The notes beneath the pieces are model-generated. The model was given only the letters and a program-made list of their open reading frames with translations. It was not told the DNA's origin and ran no database searches. This document shows, in pieces, positions 9,178-19,296 of a stretch of 64,000 nt of DNA. The stretch is from Fragilariopsis cylindrus CCMP1102 (taxonomy: Eukaryota; Bacillariophyta; Bacillariophyceae; Bacillariales; Bacillariaceae): the NCBI GenBank assembly GCA_900095095.1, contig FMBT01000295.1, positions 186,001 to 250,000 of the forward strand, written 5' to 3'. Both the position numbers and the translations under genes were made by a program. The number at the start of each line of letters is the position of its first letter. Positions within the stretch are counted from its first letter, which is position 1.

Positions 9178-11253
9178 TTATGGCCTTTTACCTTCCCTCC
9201 AAATAGCCTCCTTACTTGGCAAGATTGGTAACTCTTCTACTACCGTTCCACCATTAGTTTTCTTCTTCTTTTTCTTCACAGTCTGTGTCTTATCGATCTT
9301 CAGTACATTTCTTGATTCCTTGACAACTGGGGATGATTGATCATATTCGACTTCATCATCTTCTTCTTCCTCCTCTTGAAGATCTTGGTCATTGTCGTTG
9401 GTTTTAGGTTGCTCCTGAAACATTTGTTGTTCACTTGCATATTTTTTGTCAGTACTACTAGACGAGGAGGAAGAAGATACTGTATCTTCGTCGTTATTCT
9501 CAAAAGCTGTGCTTCGGATAAGCTCATCGGCTAATACATCACGACGGATGGTATCACAAAGAACCGATAGTCGCAATGTACCTTGAAATGGATCTTCAAT
9601 TGAATAACCAATTTCATAAATACCAAACATCAACCAACTAACTATAAATACAGCGGGTGCCGTAACTAATTCCAAAGAACTGACCAAACAAAAAGGGAGC
9701 GTGAACAACCAAATACTCAATGCACGCAATGAATGTCTTGCGTAATTCAAAGGAACTGCTGTTTGATGGATCCGTTCGCATGAACCAATACTATTACTTA
9801 GTTTTTCAACCTTTCCAATAATTGTCAATCGTTCTCGTGATGTAAAGCATGGACCATCCGGAATTGATCGTAATTCATGTGCCATTCGATCACATACCCA
9901 TAATGGTCGATTTTGTGACCTAGCACATGGCTCTAATGCATCTTGTGGTAACAATCTCCAGGGAAGTGTTCGTTTGTCCACCCAATATAGCGGACGTCTC
10001 TTCCTACGTGATTTGCCTTCATTTTCTTCCTGTGTCGCAACAGCTGCTGCCTCTGGATCTAAATCATTACGTGCCTTGTCTTGGTACAATACAATAGAAT
10101 GCTCTGGGTTGCGAACATTTTCTTCATCGTCTACACGGTACATGATCAAATTGGGTCGAATTCGATGTCTTAACAAATATGGGAAGGCCGCTAACAACCG
10201 TTGAATTCGTCTACGTTTGGCCCTTCCCATCTCATTCTCATACAGATTCAACATCCGATACATATCACGAGCATTATTTATTATATCTTCCCAGATTTTT
10301 CGTCCTTCAGCAAATCGTTGATAGGCAGAATTTGTTTTGAAGACAAGCAATAGTGAGAGTGCTGAACTCATAAGTGAATGAGGAGTCGATGATAGACACA
10401 TTAATTTAGCAGCCGGGTGATTTGTTATAGATAGATGCCGATATAAGACGGATAGAAAACCAGCCCAACATGACATGAATAATACAGGTCCTCGAATAGC
10501 TTTAAGGATCGCCGAATTGGGCAATGATAATGTATTATGGAACCAATCACTGTGTTGTGTGCGAAATAAAGAGGGCGAACATTAGGAAAAAAAATAAAAT
10601 CCGATATCTGTTAGTTCTAACGAAACGAAACGAAACGAAACGAAACAATAAACCCGGCATACAGTAATTATTGAAATGTGCAATACTGTACTTGTTTTAT
10701 ACATAAATAAACAAACTTACCATGATGAATATCTATCAGTTCGAGGTACACCACCAAGTTCTTCTGCTTCTCTCATTTTAACTTCATCGAAATGTCGTGG
10801 TTTTGATGATTTTGTTCCACGAGTCATCCATGCAACCCATCGACTACGCTCTGCTTCATCATCTTCACCGCCGCCACCACTACCCTTCTTCTTCTTACTT
10901 GCTTCTTTTTGACTAGTATTCTGTTTCTTCATTCTACTATCGGATTTGTTCACTGCCGAAGTGTGAGAACCACCATCGTACGTATATTGTTTCTTACTTC
11001 CACCTCCAGCGGCGGTAGTGGATCCTGCGATACTACTAATCTTATTTGATATTGTCAGAGGTGATGTAATTGTACTTGTAAAGGCAGAGCCATACCGTAT
11101 TTGGGACGTCATCGTTATCATCATCGTTATGAAGACGATTCCCGACATACTGGTTGTGGTTTTGTCACCACAGCAACCACGCCTTCGACGCAGTTGTCTT
11201 TTCTTCATGTTGTTATTATTGTTCATTGTTTCACTTGTTGTTGCTACAATCAT
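9178..11253 (-). CDS. Plastid bestrophin-like chloride channel
   Basis: Two exons, complement(join(9178..10549, 10721..11253)), give 634 aa. The N-terminus has a hydrophobic signal segment (GIVFITMMITM) followed by GSAF, the diatom plastid-import motif, then a Ser/Thr-rich transit region. The channel domain includes DWFHNTLSLPNSAILKAIRG across and after the junction, STPHSLMSSALSLLLVFKTN, SAYQRFAEGRKIWEDIINN and EIGYSIEDPFQGTLRLSVLC, as in the bestrophin/UPF0187 family. Plant thylakoid members (VCCN1/BEST1) are voltage-dependent anion channels that tune proton motive force; a similar plastid role is inferred. The ~100-aa C-terminus is acidic and disordered, ending in a Lys cluster. The intron carries a CGAAA microsatellite. 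Confidence 0.88.
10619..10646. repeat. (CGAAA)n microsatellite in the bestrophin intron
   Basis: About five and a half perfect tandem CGAAA units inside the single intron of the bestrophin gene. Confidence 0.9.
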
Positions 11254-11989
11254 TGTTGATCGTTATTGTTATTATGTTTGTATTAAGCAAGAACCGTTTA
11301 TATAAATTATTATGACTGACTGATGTGCTTTCTACTTTAGTTTTGAAATGAAAGTGATCGATCGATCGATCGCCGATTGAATGATTGATTGATTCGATTT
11401 CCTCAATTTGTTCTGCAATTGTAATGGTTTATGAATCTACGATGAGAATGACCTTTGGTTGTTTACTGAAGTACTTTTGATACGAATCTTACAACAAAGA
11501 GGCGTTTAGAATGCAATTCAAGATTAGATGTCGGAGTAGAGATTCGATTGTGGATGATGCGCCTGATGTTTGTCAAATTTGACAAACGTGCAAGATTACT
11601 GGTTGCAGAGTTTCAGAAGTTGTCGTGCTGTCTTTCCGTCACTTTTTTGTCGCCTTTCTAAATGACGCGAAAAACATATGTCAGCATCTGTCAGCACGAA
11701 TCTCCAACTTTTGCAGGAGGAGGAGCACCCGGCTGTTGAAACACGCGCGACTGCGGATTAATTTATTTCGCCGTAAAGGGAAATATATTAGCACATCAAA
11801 TTCTAATTTTTCTAATTATCCGCCTTGCAGGGGACTAGGGAAAGCTAATAATATTTTGCTCTATTTCTATTTCGACTAAACCGATTGAAATTATTTCTAT
11901 TCTTGTGACGATGATCATCTCAACACGATTGTTACTTCTTCTTGATTGCGTCATATCAAGAGCTTCAAGCTATCAAGCTAATATCAAGG
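11254..11989. other. Intergenic: upstream of bestrophin
   Basis: Begins with the presumed bestrophin promoter, including a GATC-tandem/ATTG-rich tract at 11355-11395. An 84-codon plus-strand frame at 11625-11879 has no recognisable features and I do not call it. The region ends at the left terminus of the foldback element. Confidence 0.5.
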
Positions 11990-13209
11990 GTACCAGTAGA
12001 TATTCTAAGTGCGTACCCGCGCGCAAACTGCGTAAAAGAGGAGACACCTAATGTGCCATCTCTATTAAGTATCCGTTAACATGCTCCAATCACTCTATGA
12101 TATTAGATACAATTAGAGATAACACATAAACGAAGAATGCTATAGAAGGAATAAAGTTTATATTCGATATCCATGTCTGTATAGATAGGTTACTACCTTG
12201 GTTCTTTTTTGCGTTGAATTATTCAAAAAATCCGGGAGTGACACCAAAAAATATCGCGCAACTAACGCGTTACTGTAGGAAGATTATTTTATGTGCAGTA
12301 AGAAATTGAAATGGAAAATTATCCCACCATCATGACAATGGGAATGTAATGAATCAAACCTCCATGGATATCTATTTTCTTAATACAAAGTTTGCAGACG
12401 AAATATAGGTATTAGTACTCTTAACAAAGACAAAAAGTTTCAGTTGGATTTGGTCATTTGGGGGAAATTATATAAGGTCATATAGGTATGGCAGGCGAAT
12501 TAAAATAATATTTTTTTTCTTCGAAAAAACACGTCCAACATACCCGTTGATAATGGGTCCTCTCTTGATACAACAATAGCAGTAAGAATTATCGCATTGA
12601 CTAATATAATAGTAATAGAGACATCTGTCGTAGCAATTTATCTATTAATGTATTCTTTGATTTTTAATCGCCCTCTCTTATGCACCTCTTCCTGGCGATT
12701 CGAAATTTGCCTGCCACCCATATACATCATCATATAATTTCCCCCAAACAACCAAATCCAACCAAAACTTTTTGTCTCTATTATCAGTACGAATATCTAT
12801 ATTTCGTCTGGTAAGTTTGTATTCAACAGATTGATATATATGGAGGTTCGATTCATTACATTGTATTTGTCGACGTTACACTTGCCTTTTTTTAAATAAA
12901 ATCGCAAATTTTTTTGGTGTCACTGTTTGTACGCGCGCTCAGTACACTTTTCTACAGGGCGTAAAGAGCGTAAATATGAAATTAATTTCAAAAAAAGGCA
13001 AGTGTACGTTGACAAATATCCGCGTATTAGTGATTTGATTAAAAAATGTATATATACAAAACAACACATTTTAATGTGTTGATGAAGACTGTATAATAGG
13101 ATAGGCTATTAAAAGCTATCTATTTTGATTTACAAACCGCTTATTATAACGACAAAAAAATCAATTCGGTGTCTCTGCGCGCGTACGCACTTAGGTTATC
13201 TACTGGTAC
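11990..13209. mobile_element. Non-coding foldback / long-TIR DNA element
   Basis: Terminal 12-mers GTACCAGTAGAT (11990-12001) and its exact inverse (13198-13209) are each followed inward by TAAGTGCGTAC and a CGCG-rich block ending in GACACC. Further in, the arms match inversely and collinearly: AGTGACACCAAAAAA (12236) with its inverse (12908-12923); AATGTAATGAATCAAACCTCC (about 12343) with its inverse near 12843; and AATTTCCCCCAAA-type blocks (about 12462 and 12742). The arms are roughly 500 bp with visible divergence, around a central loop near 12500-12690. No open frame of note lies inside, so the element is non-autonomous: a MITE or foldback-like relic. I cannot define a target-site duplication. 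Confidence 0.75.
12865..13017. repeat. Short inverted-repeat unit in the right arm
   Basis: A 29-bp arm at 12865-12893 (ATTTGTCGACGTTACACTTG then CCTTTTTTT) is repeated in inverse at 12990-13017 with one mismatch and one indel. The small hairpin unit sits in the right arm of the larger foldback and has no counterpart in the left arm, which suggests nested insertion. Confidence 0.7.
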
Positions 13210-13458
13210 AGTGTGTATTGTACAGTGTACAAGTACTACGAAGCTGGACTAGAGCAAAATAAACCCGATTCTATCCTGAATCTAACAGTGTACAGCTTGC
13301 ATCAGCATTCAGTATCATCCCCTCCACTAGCATTAATTTGTCGTTCGACATAGTGTTGTTACAGCGTACGAGTAGAAACCCCCTGCCTTCATACATACCG
13401 CACACCTTAGCTAGAAAAAAGAAGAAAAGAAAAAGCAATACTACTACTCAACAACAAT

Positions 13459-14817
13459 ATGTCGACGGTGTATATGGTTAGACTAACCGTGTTAGTTATT
13501 ATACTAATATCGACATTACCGACTGGTCTTTCTTTCGTAAAAGAAATTGGTAAATTTGGTAGAAGAGGACGATGTCTTACTCCAAATTTAAAGCCAGCAT
13601 CAGAATCAATAATACGAAATATAATAATAGATGATGCAACATCTCTTCAGATGTCTTCTGCTTCTTCCTCCGATACATCGCAATGGGCAGACCATCTTGT
13701 GGAAGAATCAAAAGAAATCTTTTCATGCGCTTTCTTAGTAATATCAGCCATCTTTCTTTCATCGGACAAGGTCGAAGCTGAAGAAATTGTCAGGATTTGC
13801 GATGAAATTGATGATACGATCTCAATAACAACAACAACAACAACAACAACAACCGACGAACTTTTCGTTTCCCAAAATATGCAGTTACGGACCAGGGCGC
13901 TACAGATAAAACGATACCAATATCTTGCCAAGTTGATGCAAAAAGATTATAATGCATATGTTGCAACGGCAAATTTTTTAAGTCCCAGTCGTATCACTCG
14001 TCGAGAACTTCCAAATTTACAAGATATTGACGTACTACCACTAATCGACAACCAAAATATTGCCATGCAACAAAAAATGGAGATTACTACTACGTCAGAA
14101 GATAGTGGAAGTATCTCATTAGTAGACGATTGTGAATTGGACGATCTGAAATATAAAGATAGTCCTCTCGATATATTATTGTTGGCAATTTTCCGAAAAT
14201 TAGTCACGAAGAATACGGGTGGTGTTACTTCAGAAACTCCTGGTATTGACGGTCTTGTAGAGCAGGCAAGGACATTCATGCTTCAACAGGGTCAAACACC
14301 GGAAGCTCAACACACGATGGTAAAGGACACACTGGCTGATTTGATGACTCCAGTACTTCCTCCATTTTATCGAATCTTTATGTCTGGAATTGTTCCCAAA
14401 GTAGGTACCGAGTGGGATGGGAAACAAATAGGGCCATGGTTTTATGCTCCATGGTTGACAACGATAATAACACCTACATTTTTCGGATTCTTAGTTGGAC
14501 CGTCTTATCCCAATCGACGGAAGGATGGAAAACGAGGGGGTCTTGTTGTTGAGAAATGCAAATTTCTTCAAGAGAGTGGATGTAAGGGAATATGCTTACA
14601 TGACTGCAAATTACCCACCCAGCAATTCTTTCAAGACGAACTTGGTCTGCCATTGACGGTCATTCCAAATTTCGCTACACAGGAATGTCAATGGAGTTTT
14701 GGAGAGACTCCTGTCCCCCCAAGTGAGGATGAAAGTTTCCCAAAAGGATGTTTAGTTGGTTGTGAATCCAGAAAAGCAATTGCAGCATCGGGATCCACAG
14801 CAGATGCTTGTAACTAA
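13459..14817 (+). CDS. D27-like carotenoid isomerase (DUF4033), plastid-targeted
   Basis: 452 aa without introns. A signal peptide (about residues 7-25) ends in GLSFVKE, giving Phe after the cleavage site as in diatom plastid preproteins. The middle is poorly conserved, with a poly-Thr run. The C-terminal third carries the DUF4033 signature: CKFLQESGCKGICLHDCKLP (from about residue 367), TQQFFQDELGLPLTVIPNF, TQECQWSFGETP and FPKGCLVGCESR. Plant D27 is an iron-binding all-trans/9-cis beta-carotene isomerase that starts strigolactone synthesis; algal D27-like proteins are a broader family with less certain substrates. Family certainty is high, exact reaction moderate. It lies 250 bp downstream of the foldback element. 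Confidence 0.9.
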   Translation: MSTVYMVRLTVLVIILISTLPTGLSFVKEIGKFGRRGRCLTPNLKPASESIIRNIIIDDATSLQMSSASSSDTSQWADHLVEESKEIFSCAFLVISAIFLSSDKVEAEEIVRICDEIDDTISITTTTTTTTTDELFVSQNMQLRTRALQIKRYQYLAKLMQKDYNAYVATANFLSPSRITRRELPNLQDIDVLPLIDNQNIAMQQKMEITTTSEDSGSISLVDDCELDDLKYKDSPLDILLLAIFRKLVTKNTGGVTSETPGIDGLVEQARTFMLQQGQTPEAQHTMVKDTLADLMTPVLPPFYRIFMSGIVPKVGTEWDGKQIGPWFYAPWLTTIITPTFFGFLVGPSYPNRRKDGKRGGLVVEKCKFLQESGCKGICLHDCKLPTQQFFQDELGLPLTVIPNFATQECQWSFGETPVPPSEDESFPKGCLVGCESRKAIAASGSTADACN

Positions 14818-15377
14818 TATAATATACTTATTATGCGCTACTAATAATTGAAACCTAACAGCAGAAAGGCTACCAAACACAAAAATAACTTGCTTAATAG
14901 GAAAATTTTAGAAACTCATCCATATCATCACCAATCTTCAGGATTTTTGGTAACAGTACGTTTCTCTTTCTTTCTCTTACATGTGCTCTCTTTGTAGATC
15001 ATATGCACCATCTAACTATCTGCTATGAAGGTTTGTATATAACCTTTCTAGTAGTTAGTACTATTTCCGTTATTCAAGTACAGTACAGTATGACGATTAT
15101 CTTGGAAATTCGATAATTAATTAAACAGTGATACGTATTAGAAAAACGCGCGAACAGCATCATGAAACATTATATTATTATTTTTCTCAAAAACTTGCGT
15201 CGCAAAGATATCAAAGATCGATATTACAACGACGATCGAGCAGTGGCGTGAGTGTTGTAGACTACGACAATAGCCAGACCGTGTGGTTTATGATACCAGG
15301 GGGAGAATTGGGGTGACAAAGGAATAAGTTCCGCGTCTTACAGTAATAATATTTATGGCCGGCGTCGCGATATCATC
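14818..15377. other. Intergenic
   Basis: Holds the 3' flank of the D27-like gene and the upstream region of the UGT-like gene. A 62-codon frame at 15128-15316 ends 62 bp before that gene's ATG and looks like chance. Confidence 0.5.
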
Positions 15378-18176
15378 ATGTCGTCATCATTGCCGTTCGT
15401 GTTTTATTTCCTCCTGCTATCATTTCAAGGAGTCTTCTTGGTGGTGTCAAGTGCGGCGACTACCAACAATAATAATAATGCAGGACATCGTCGCTGTATA
15501 GGTCAGTTTTTTGCTAATTACAATAAAAATAGCGATGAAAGTGGCGTTATCGGCAACGGCAACACAAAAGCCGAAGACGGCGAGAACAGTATTGATAGCA
15601 AAAGCAAAACGAAAAGTAACAAATATCAAAGTCCGTCAGTACTGGATTGGCTTAATGAAAGTACCTCATGTGATTCACCATCTGTACCTTCCACCGCGGC
15701 TTCATCGTCTTCTTCTTATCCGACGTGGAAAAGGAAGATGAAGAATCTTGTGCCAGATAACAATAACAACAACAACAAGATCAATGAGACAAATACCACA
15801 GCCGATGACGAGGATCGTCCGTATCATATCGTGTTACCTCTAATGGAATACCATCCAATTCCTTATGATGTCATCAGTGGGTTGCTCGTTACCGGTGTTG
15901 GCGTGACTATTTTCTATATCCATGACGATAATGATGAGGAGCCTACCAAACAAAATACTAATACTACGGCGGAAACGATTTCATCCAAAATATTTTCGAT
16001 GATACCCCTCTATGACAACTATCTTGAACGAGCTCGAGATTCCTTTACATTGATCGATTTGTACATGAATGATGATAAGTATGACAATGCAATAATTGAC
16101 GACGATTGTAGAGATACTACTAATAGGATTGCTGCTGCCGCTGCTGCTGACCATCCCCTAGAAAAATGTGAGATTAAGATAGCACCAAGTATTTTCAATC
16201 TATTACAACAGAATATCAATAATTATGTCAAACCAAAAAATGATAATAATGGTGAAGAAGAAAAGCATAATAGTAATAATAATAATAATAATAATTCCTC
16301 GGATGATGATAACAAAAATAATGCGAAGAACGACGATAGTAGTAAGGACAACAACGACAACAGCAACGACAACAATCACTTTGATGATTTTGTTATGATG
16401 ATGGATGCTAGTTTTCTTAGTGGATTACTCTTTAGTGAGATCAATATGATACCGACTATTGCAATTGGGTCGCATCGTACCTTAAAACTGGCGGTAGAAC
16501 ACGAACCAAACTGGTCTCCCTCACCGAAACAAACAACAATGCATCGACTGAATAGAATTATTCGACAACGACTTTTTAGTTTAGGTCTGACGAGTGTCTT
16601 TATTGGGGCTAATAAAATGCGACAATCGTTATCAGAGTTGCAACTTCAAAGTTTCAAATCGCCCATCGATGTTTTTCTACCGGTCGTCGCTCTACTTGTT
16701 GATTTTGTACCTAACGATGACACACTTTCGTCATCTTCGATATCGCCGTCACCACAAAAGGATATTAATGGTCGTTCGTCATCAAAAGAAAATTACATCA
16801 GCGAAGGGGGTGGTGGTGATGGTGGTGGTAGTGTTCATCTTGGTAGACAAGGATATGGTAATAATCGAGTGCATCATATTCAACCTTTCCTACCTCCCTG
16901 TTCACCTTGTTTGGGTCCGCTACCTTCCTCGAGGGACGTGGAAAGGAATACTAATGCTACTGTTATCATGGTGGCCCCACCGGTAGGGAAGTCTTCAAAA
17001 TGGACCCGTTCTTTGGTTCGTGCCCTATCTTTAACAAGACATTCATTAGAAGGGTACGATGAATGCTTATTCGATCGTTCATCCTGTCAAAACACAGTTT
17101 TGGGTTTTGAAGTAGATTGGCTCAAGACGCAGGAAGATCAAGATATTATAAACACATTTCCACCAGTGGTCCCATCGTTTATTCATAGTAAAATATCTAA
17201 CAATCTATTAGATAGTGCGATCGGCAACCCGAATACAATCATTGCGCTGGTCTTTTGTGGCTCGGAAGCGGGTATACTTTCCACTCTAGGAGTTGAAATC
17301 TTTTGTATATCTCGAAGTGATCGTATCATTGGCGATGCATATGGAGATCATTTTGGTGGAAGTACTGTAGATCTGAACAATAGAGATCCTTCATCCCAAT
17401 TGCTACTCAAGAGTTTAAATCGAGATACTTTGGATCCAGAGGAAATTGCTATACAACTATTGAAAGTCTTACGTCGGAAATCAATTGGATTTGCAAAGTC
17501 CGCGACGACGGGAACAATACATTCGGTAGATAAAAGGAATAAGGACGTAGCAATAGATGTGACAGATGGCCTTCAAAGGATGTTGATGATAGTCCAAGCA
17601 GCTGCACAAGTGAATCGAGAAAACAACTGGGATAGTCTGTATGATATGCAACGAGTTACGTCGAAAGCAATTATGGTAGCCTTGGATTCAATAGATCAGA
17701 TTGCAGATACAAATACCAAACAGTTCAAAAGTCTAGATGCAGAGTCACACTTTGATGATAAACAGCCGTACGATGCTTTCACTGTTTTTATTGCATGGAT
17801 GATCCTTCTTTCTGCAACCATTTATATCATTCTGAAGGACTCGGTACTGATATCACGGTTGCGATCTCATAAAAATCATCATCATCATCATCATCATAGA
17901 AATGGGATCAGCATCTACGATAGTATTTTGTCGAGCTTGTCAGACTTGGATAATGCATGGGAAACTTTTTTGAATTGGTCTGCTATTGTGACCGAAATAT
18001 TTGACACTAATGACCATCTTGGAACGGCAGTGTCCGATCCAGATGTAGTCGGCAACAACGAAAACGAACAACAGCTACAACATAATAGTAACAACTTACA
18101 ACATCAGCATCAGCACAACAATCATCAGCACCAAGGTCATGCGCGGAGAAGACGGAAGACCAAAACGACGCGGTAA
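15378..18176 (+). CDS. Divergent UGT-like GT-B glycosyltransferase, membrane-anchored
   Basis: 932 aa, one exon. A signal peptide covers residues ~5-27. After a low-complexity stretch, YHIVLPLMEYHPIPYDVISG then LLVTGVGVTIFYI resembles the first strand-helix-strand of UDP-glycosyltransferases (H...P...L...G..VT). A poly-Asn/Asp insertion follows, then DASFLSGLLFSEINMIPTIA, which fits the UGT N-domain end, and HEPNWSPSP. The C-terminal half has VFCGSEAGILSTLGVEIFCI and a following D-rich segment, placed like the donor-binding Rossmann lobe (E-A..GVP..), but the classical HGG...DQ residues are not clear. A TM helix (AFTVFIAWMILLSATIYII) near ~815 and a His/Gln-rich tail follow, as in ER-anchored UGTs. 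Function is inferred; activity is uncertain. Confidence 0.5.
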   Translation: MSSSLPFVFYFLLLSFQGVFLVVSSAATTNNNNNAGHRRCIGQFFANYNKNSDESGVIGNGNTKAEDGENSIDSKSKTKSNKYQSPSVLDWLNESTSCDSPSVPSTAASSSSSYPTWKRKMKNLVPDNNNNNNKINETNTTADDEDRPYHIVLPLMEYHPIPYDVISGLLVTGVGVTIFYIHDDNDEEPTKQNTNTTAETISSKIFSMIPLYDNYLERARDSFTLIDLYMNDDKYDNAIIDDDCRDTTNRIAAAAAADHPLEKCEIKIAPSIFNLLQQNINNYVKPKNDNNGEEEKHNSNNNNNNNSSDDDNKNNAKNDDSSKDNNDNSNDNNHFDDFVMMMDASFLSGLLFSEINMIPTIAIGSHRTLKLAVEHEPNWSPSPKQTTMHRLNRIIRQRLFSLGLTSVFIGANKMRQSLSELQLQSFKSPIDVFLPVVALLVDFVPNDDTLSSSSISPSPQKDINGRSSSKENYISEGGGGDGGGSVHLGRQGYGNNRVHHIQPFLPPCSPCLGPLPSSRDVERNTNATVIMVAPPVGKSSKWTRSLVRALSLTRHSLEGYDECLFDRSSCQNTVLGFEVDWLKTQEDQDIINTFPPVVPSFIHSKISNNLLDSAIGNPNTIIALVFCGSEAGILSTLGVEIFCISRSDRIIGDAYGDHFGGSTVDLNNRDPSSQLLLKSLNRDTLDPEEIAIQLLKVLRRKSIGFAKSATTGTIHSVDKRNKDVAIDVTDGLQRMLMIVQAAAQVNRENNWDSLYDMQRVTSKAIMVALDSIDQIADTNTKQFKSLDAESHFDDKQPYDAFTVFIAWMILLSATIYIILKDSVLISRLRSHKNHHHHHHHRNGISIYDSILSSLSDLDNAWETFLNWSAIVTEIFDTNDHLGTAVSDPDVVGNNENEQQLQHNSNNLQHQHQHNNHQHQGHARRRRKTKTTR

Positions 18177-18318
18177 TTTTTGAAAAGAAACAACGAATAG
18201 AACAGCACCAACATTTACAAAAATAATCATACGACTAACTTATAAATCTAAATATGAGAAAAAGTGAGTCTGAATTACATATCATGAAAGGTAATGATTA
18301 TTCTATAATTATTTGTGA

Positions 18319-19053
18319 TTAATTATCGACTTTTGAACGGAAGGCACGCCAAGAAAGAAGTGTAATAGCCTCGAAGAATACGTCATTAATAATCTCAACC
18401 AAAGCTCTGTATATTCTCAGATCATTTTCGGCAGAATCTCCGATTTGAACATACCCTCCCATATCATGATACAAATCAACTTGTGTACATAAAATAAGTA
18501 GGCCTGTTGCAAATGCACCTGCACGTGCCGTGGAAGACAGAACTGTCTTAAGGTCTCCCTCATACGCTTCACGTTCAAACCCACGAGCAGCGAGACTCCC
18601 TAAGAGCCAACAACAAGCAAGACCCGCTCCATGAATTAAAGTTGGAGCTAACAAATATCCTCGTGGCAGAAATGTAATGTCGTATAGCGGAGTAGTCCAT
18701 GATGGTAAGGGCGACCGCAAAGATGTCAACCAAAACAGCTGAATAGTTGGAGCAACAATTTGTGCTATTCCAGCCTCAGTCAACGGCAACACTGGATCTT
18801 CAATTTTTGGACTTGTAAAACGATCAAGGATATTCTCTTTCATCTGAGTTGATTGTTGTTTTCGGAATAATTTTGGTTGGGTATGGGACGGGGCAAATAA
18901 TGGTTGTGGTACAAATGCTTGTACTACTTGCGTTTGTGGTACCAACTGCGTCGTCGACATAATACACACTATTAAACAACATAGAACAATCGGCATATGA
19001 AATAACGATCTTCTTATTCGTAGTTTTGTCGCATTAGCAGGATCGTTCATCAT
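18319..19053 (-). CDS. Orphan plastid-targeted membrane protein
   Basis: 244 aa from the ATG at 19053. Seen: a signal-like helix (MPIVLCCLIVCIMS) ending VVQAFVPQPLF, a good ASAF-type plastid motif; a short basic transit region; then a compact domain with hydrophobic segments (IQLFWLTSLRSPLPSW, TLIHGAGLACCWLLGSLAA, TARAGAFATGLLILC) and a conserved-looking EIINDVFFEAITLLSWRAF end. I do not recognise the family. A thylakoid or envelope membrane location is inferred from the leader and hydrophobicity. It is convergent with the UGT-like gene (142 bp between stops). Confidence 0.75.
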   Translation of the reverse strand: MMNDPANATKLRIRRSLFHMPIVLCCLIVCIMSTTQLVPQTQVVQAFVPQPLFAPSHTQPKLFRKQQSTQMKENILDRFTSPKIEDPVLPLTEAGIAQIVAPTIQLFWLTSLRSPLPSWTTPLYDITFLPRGYLLAPTLIHGAGLACCWLLGSLAARGFEREAYEGDLKTVLSSTARAGAFATGLLILCTQVDLYHDMGGYVQIGDSAENDLRIYRALVEIINDVFFEAITLLSWRAFRSKVDN

Positions 19054-19296
19054 CTTTTTTTTGTGACTTCTTTCCTGAAATATTTTCGTATCAATTCTGA
19101 GCGTAGTCAACAACACTTTTAAATGAGGAATACTTAGCTAAAGACAATACTCGCTGCCTACTCGTAACCTATTGCATTTACTGATTTATGAAAGAGCTTA
19201 GATGAATAACGATGTTGTTGCATGGTTTAAGGATATATTGATTATTGTTGCACAAAATCTAGTCCGTGATCAAATCAATCCCGTATACTTTTGACT

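Noticed and set aside
11625-11879. 84-codon plus-strand frame left of the foldback element
   Set aside because: Arg/Ser-rich translation with no recognised domain and no support from context.
15128-15316. 62-codon frame before the UGT-like gene
   Set aside because: Short and featureless; more likely leader or chance sequence.
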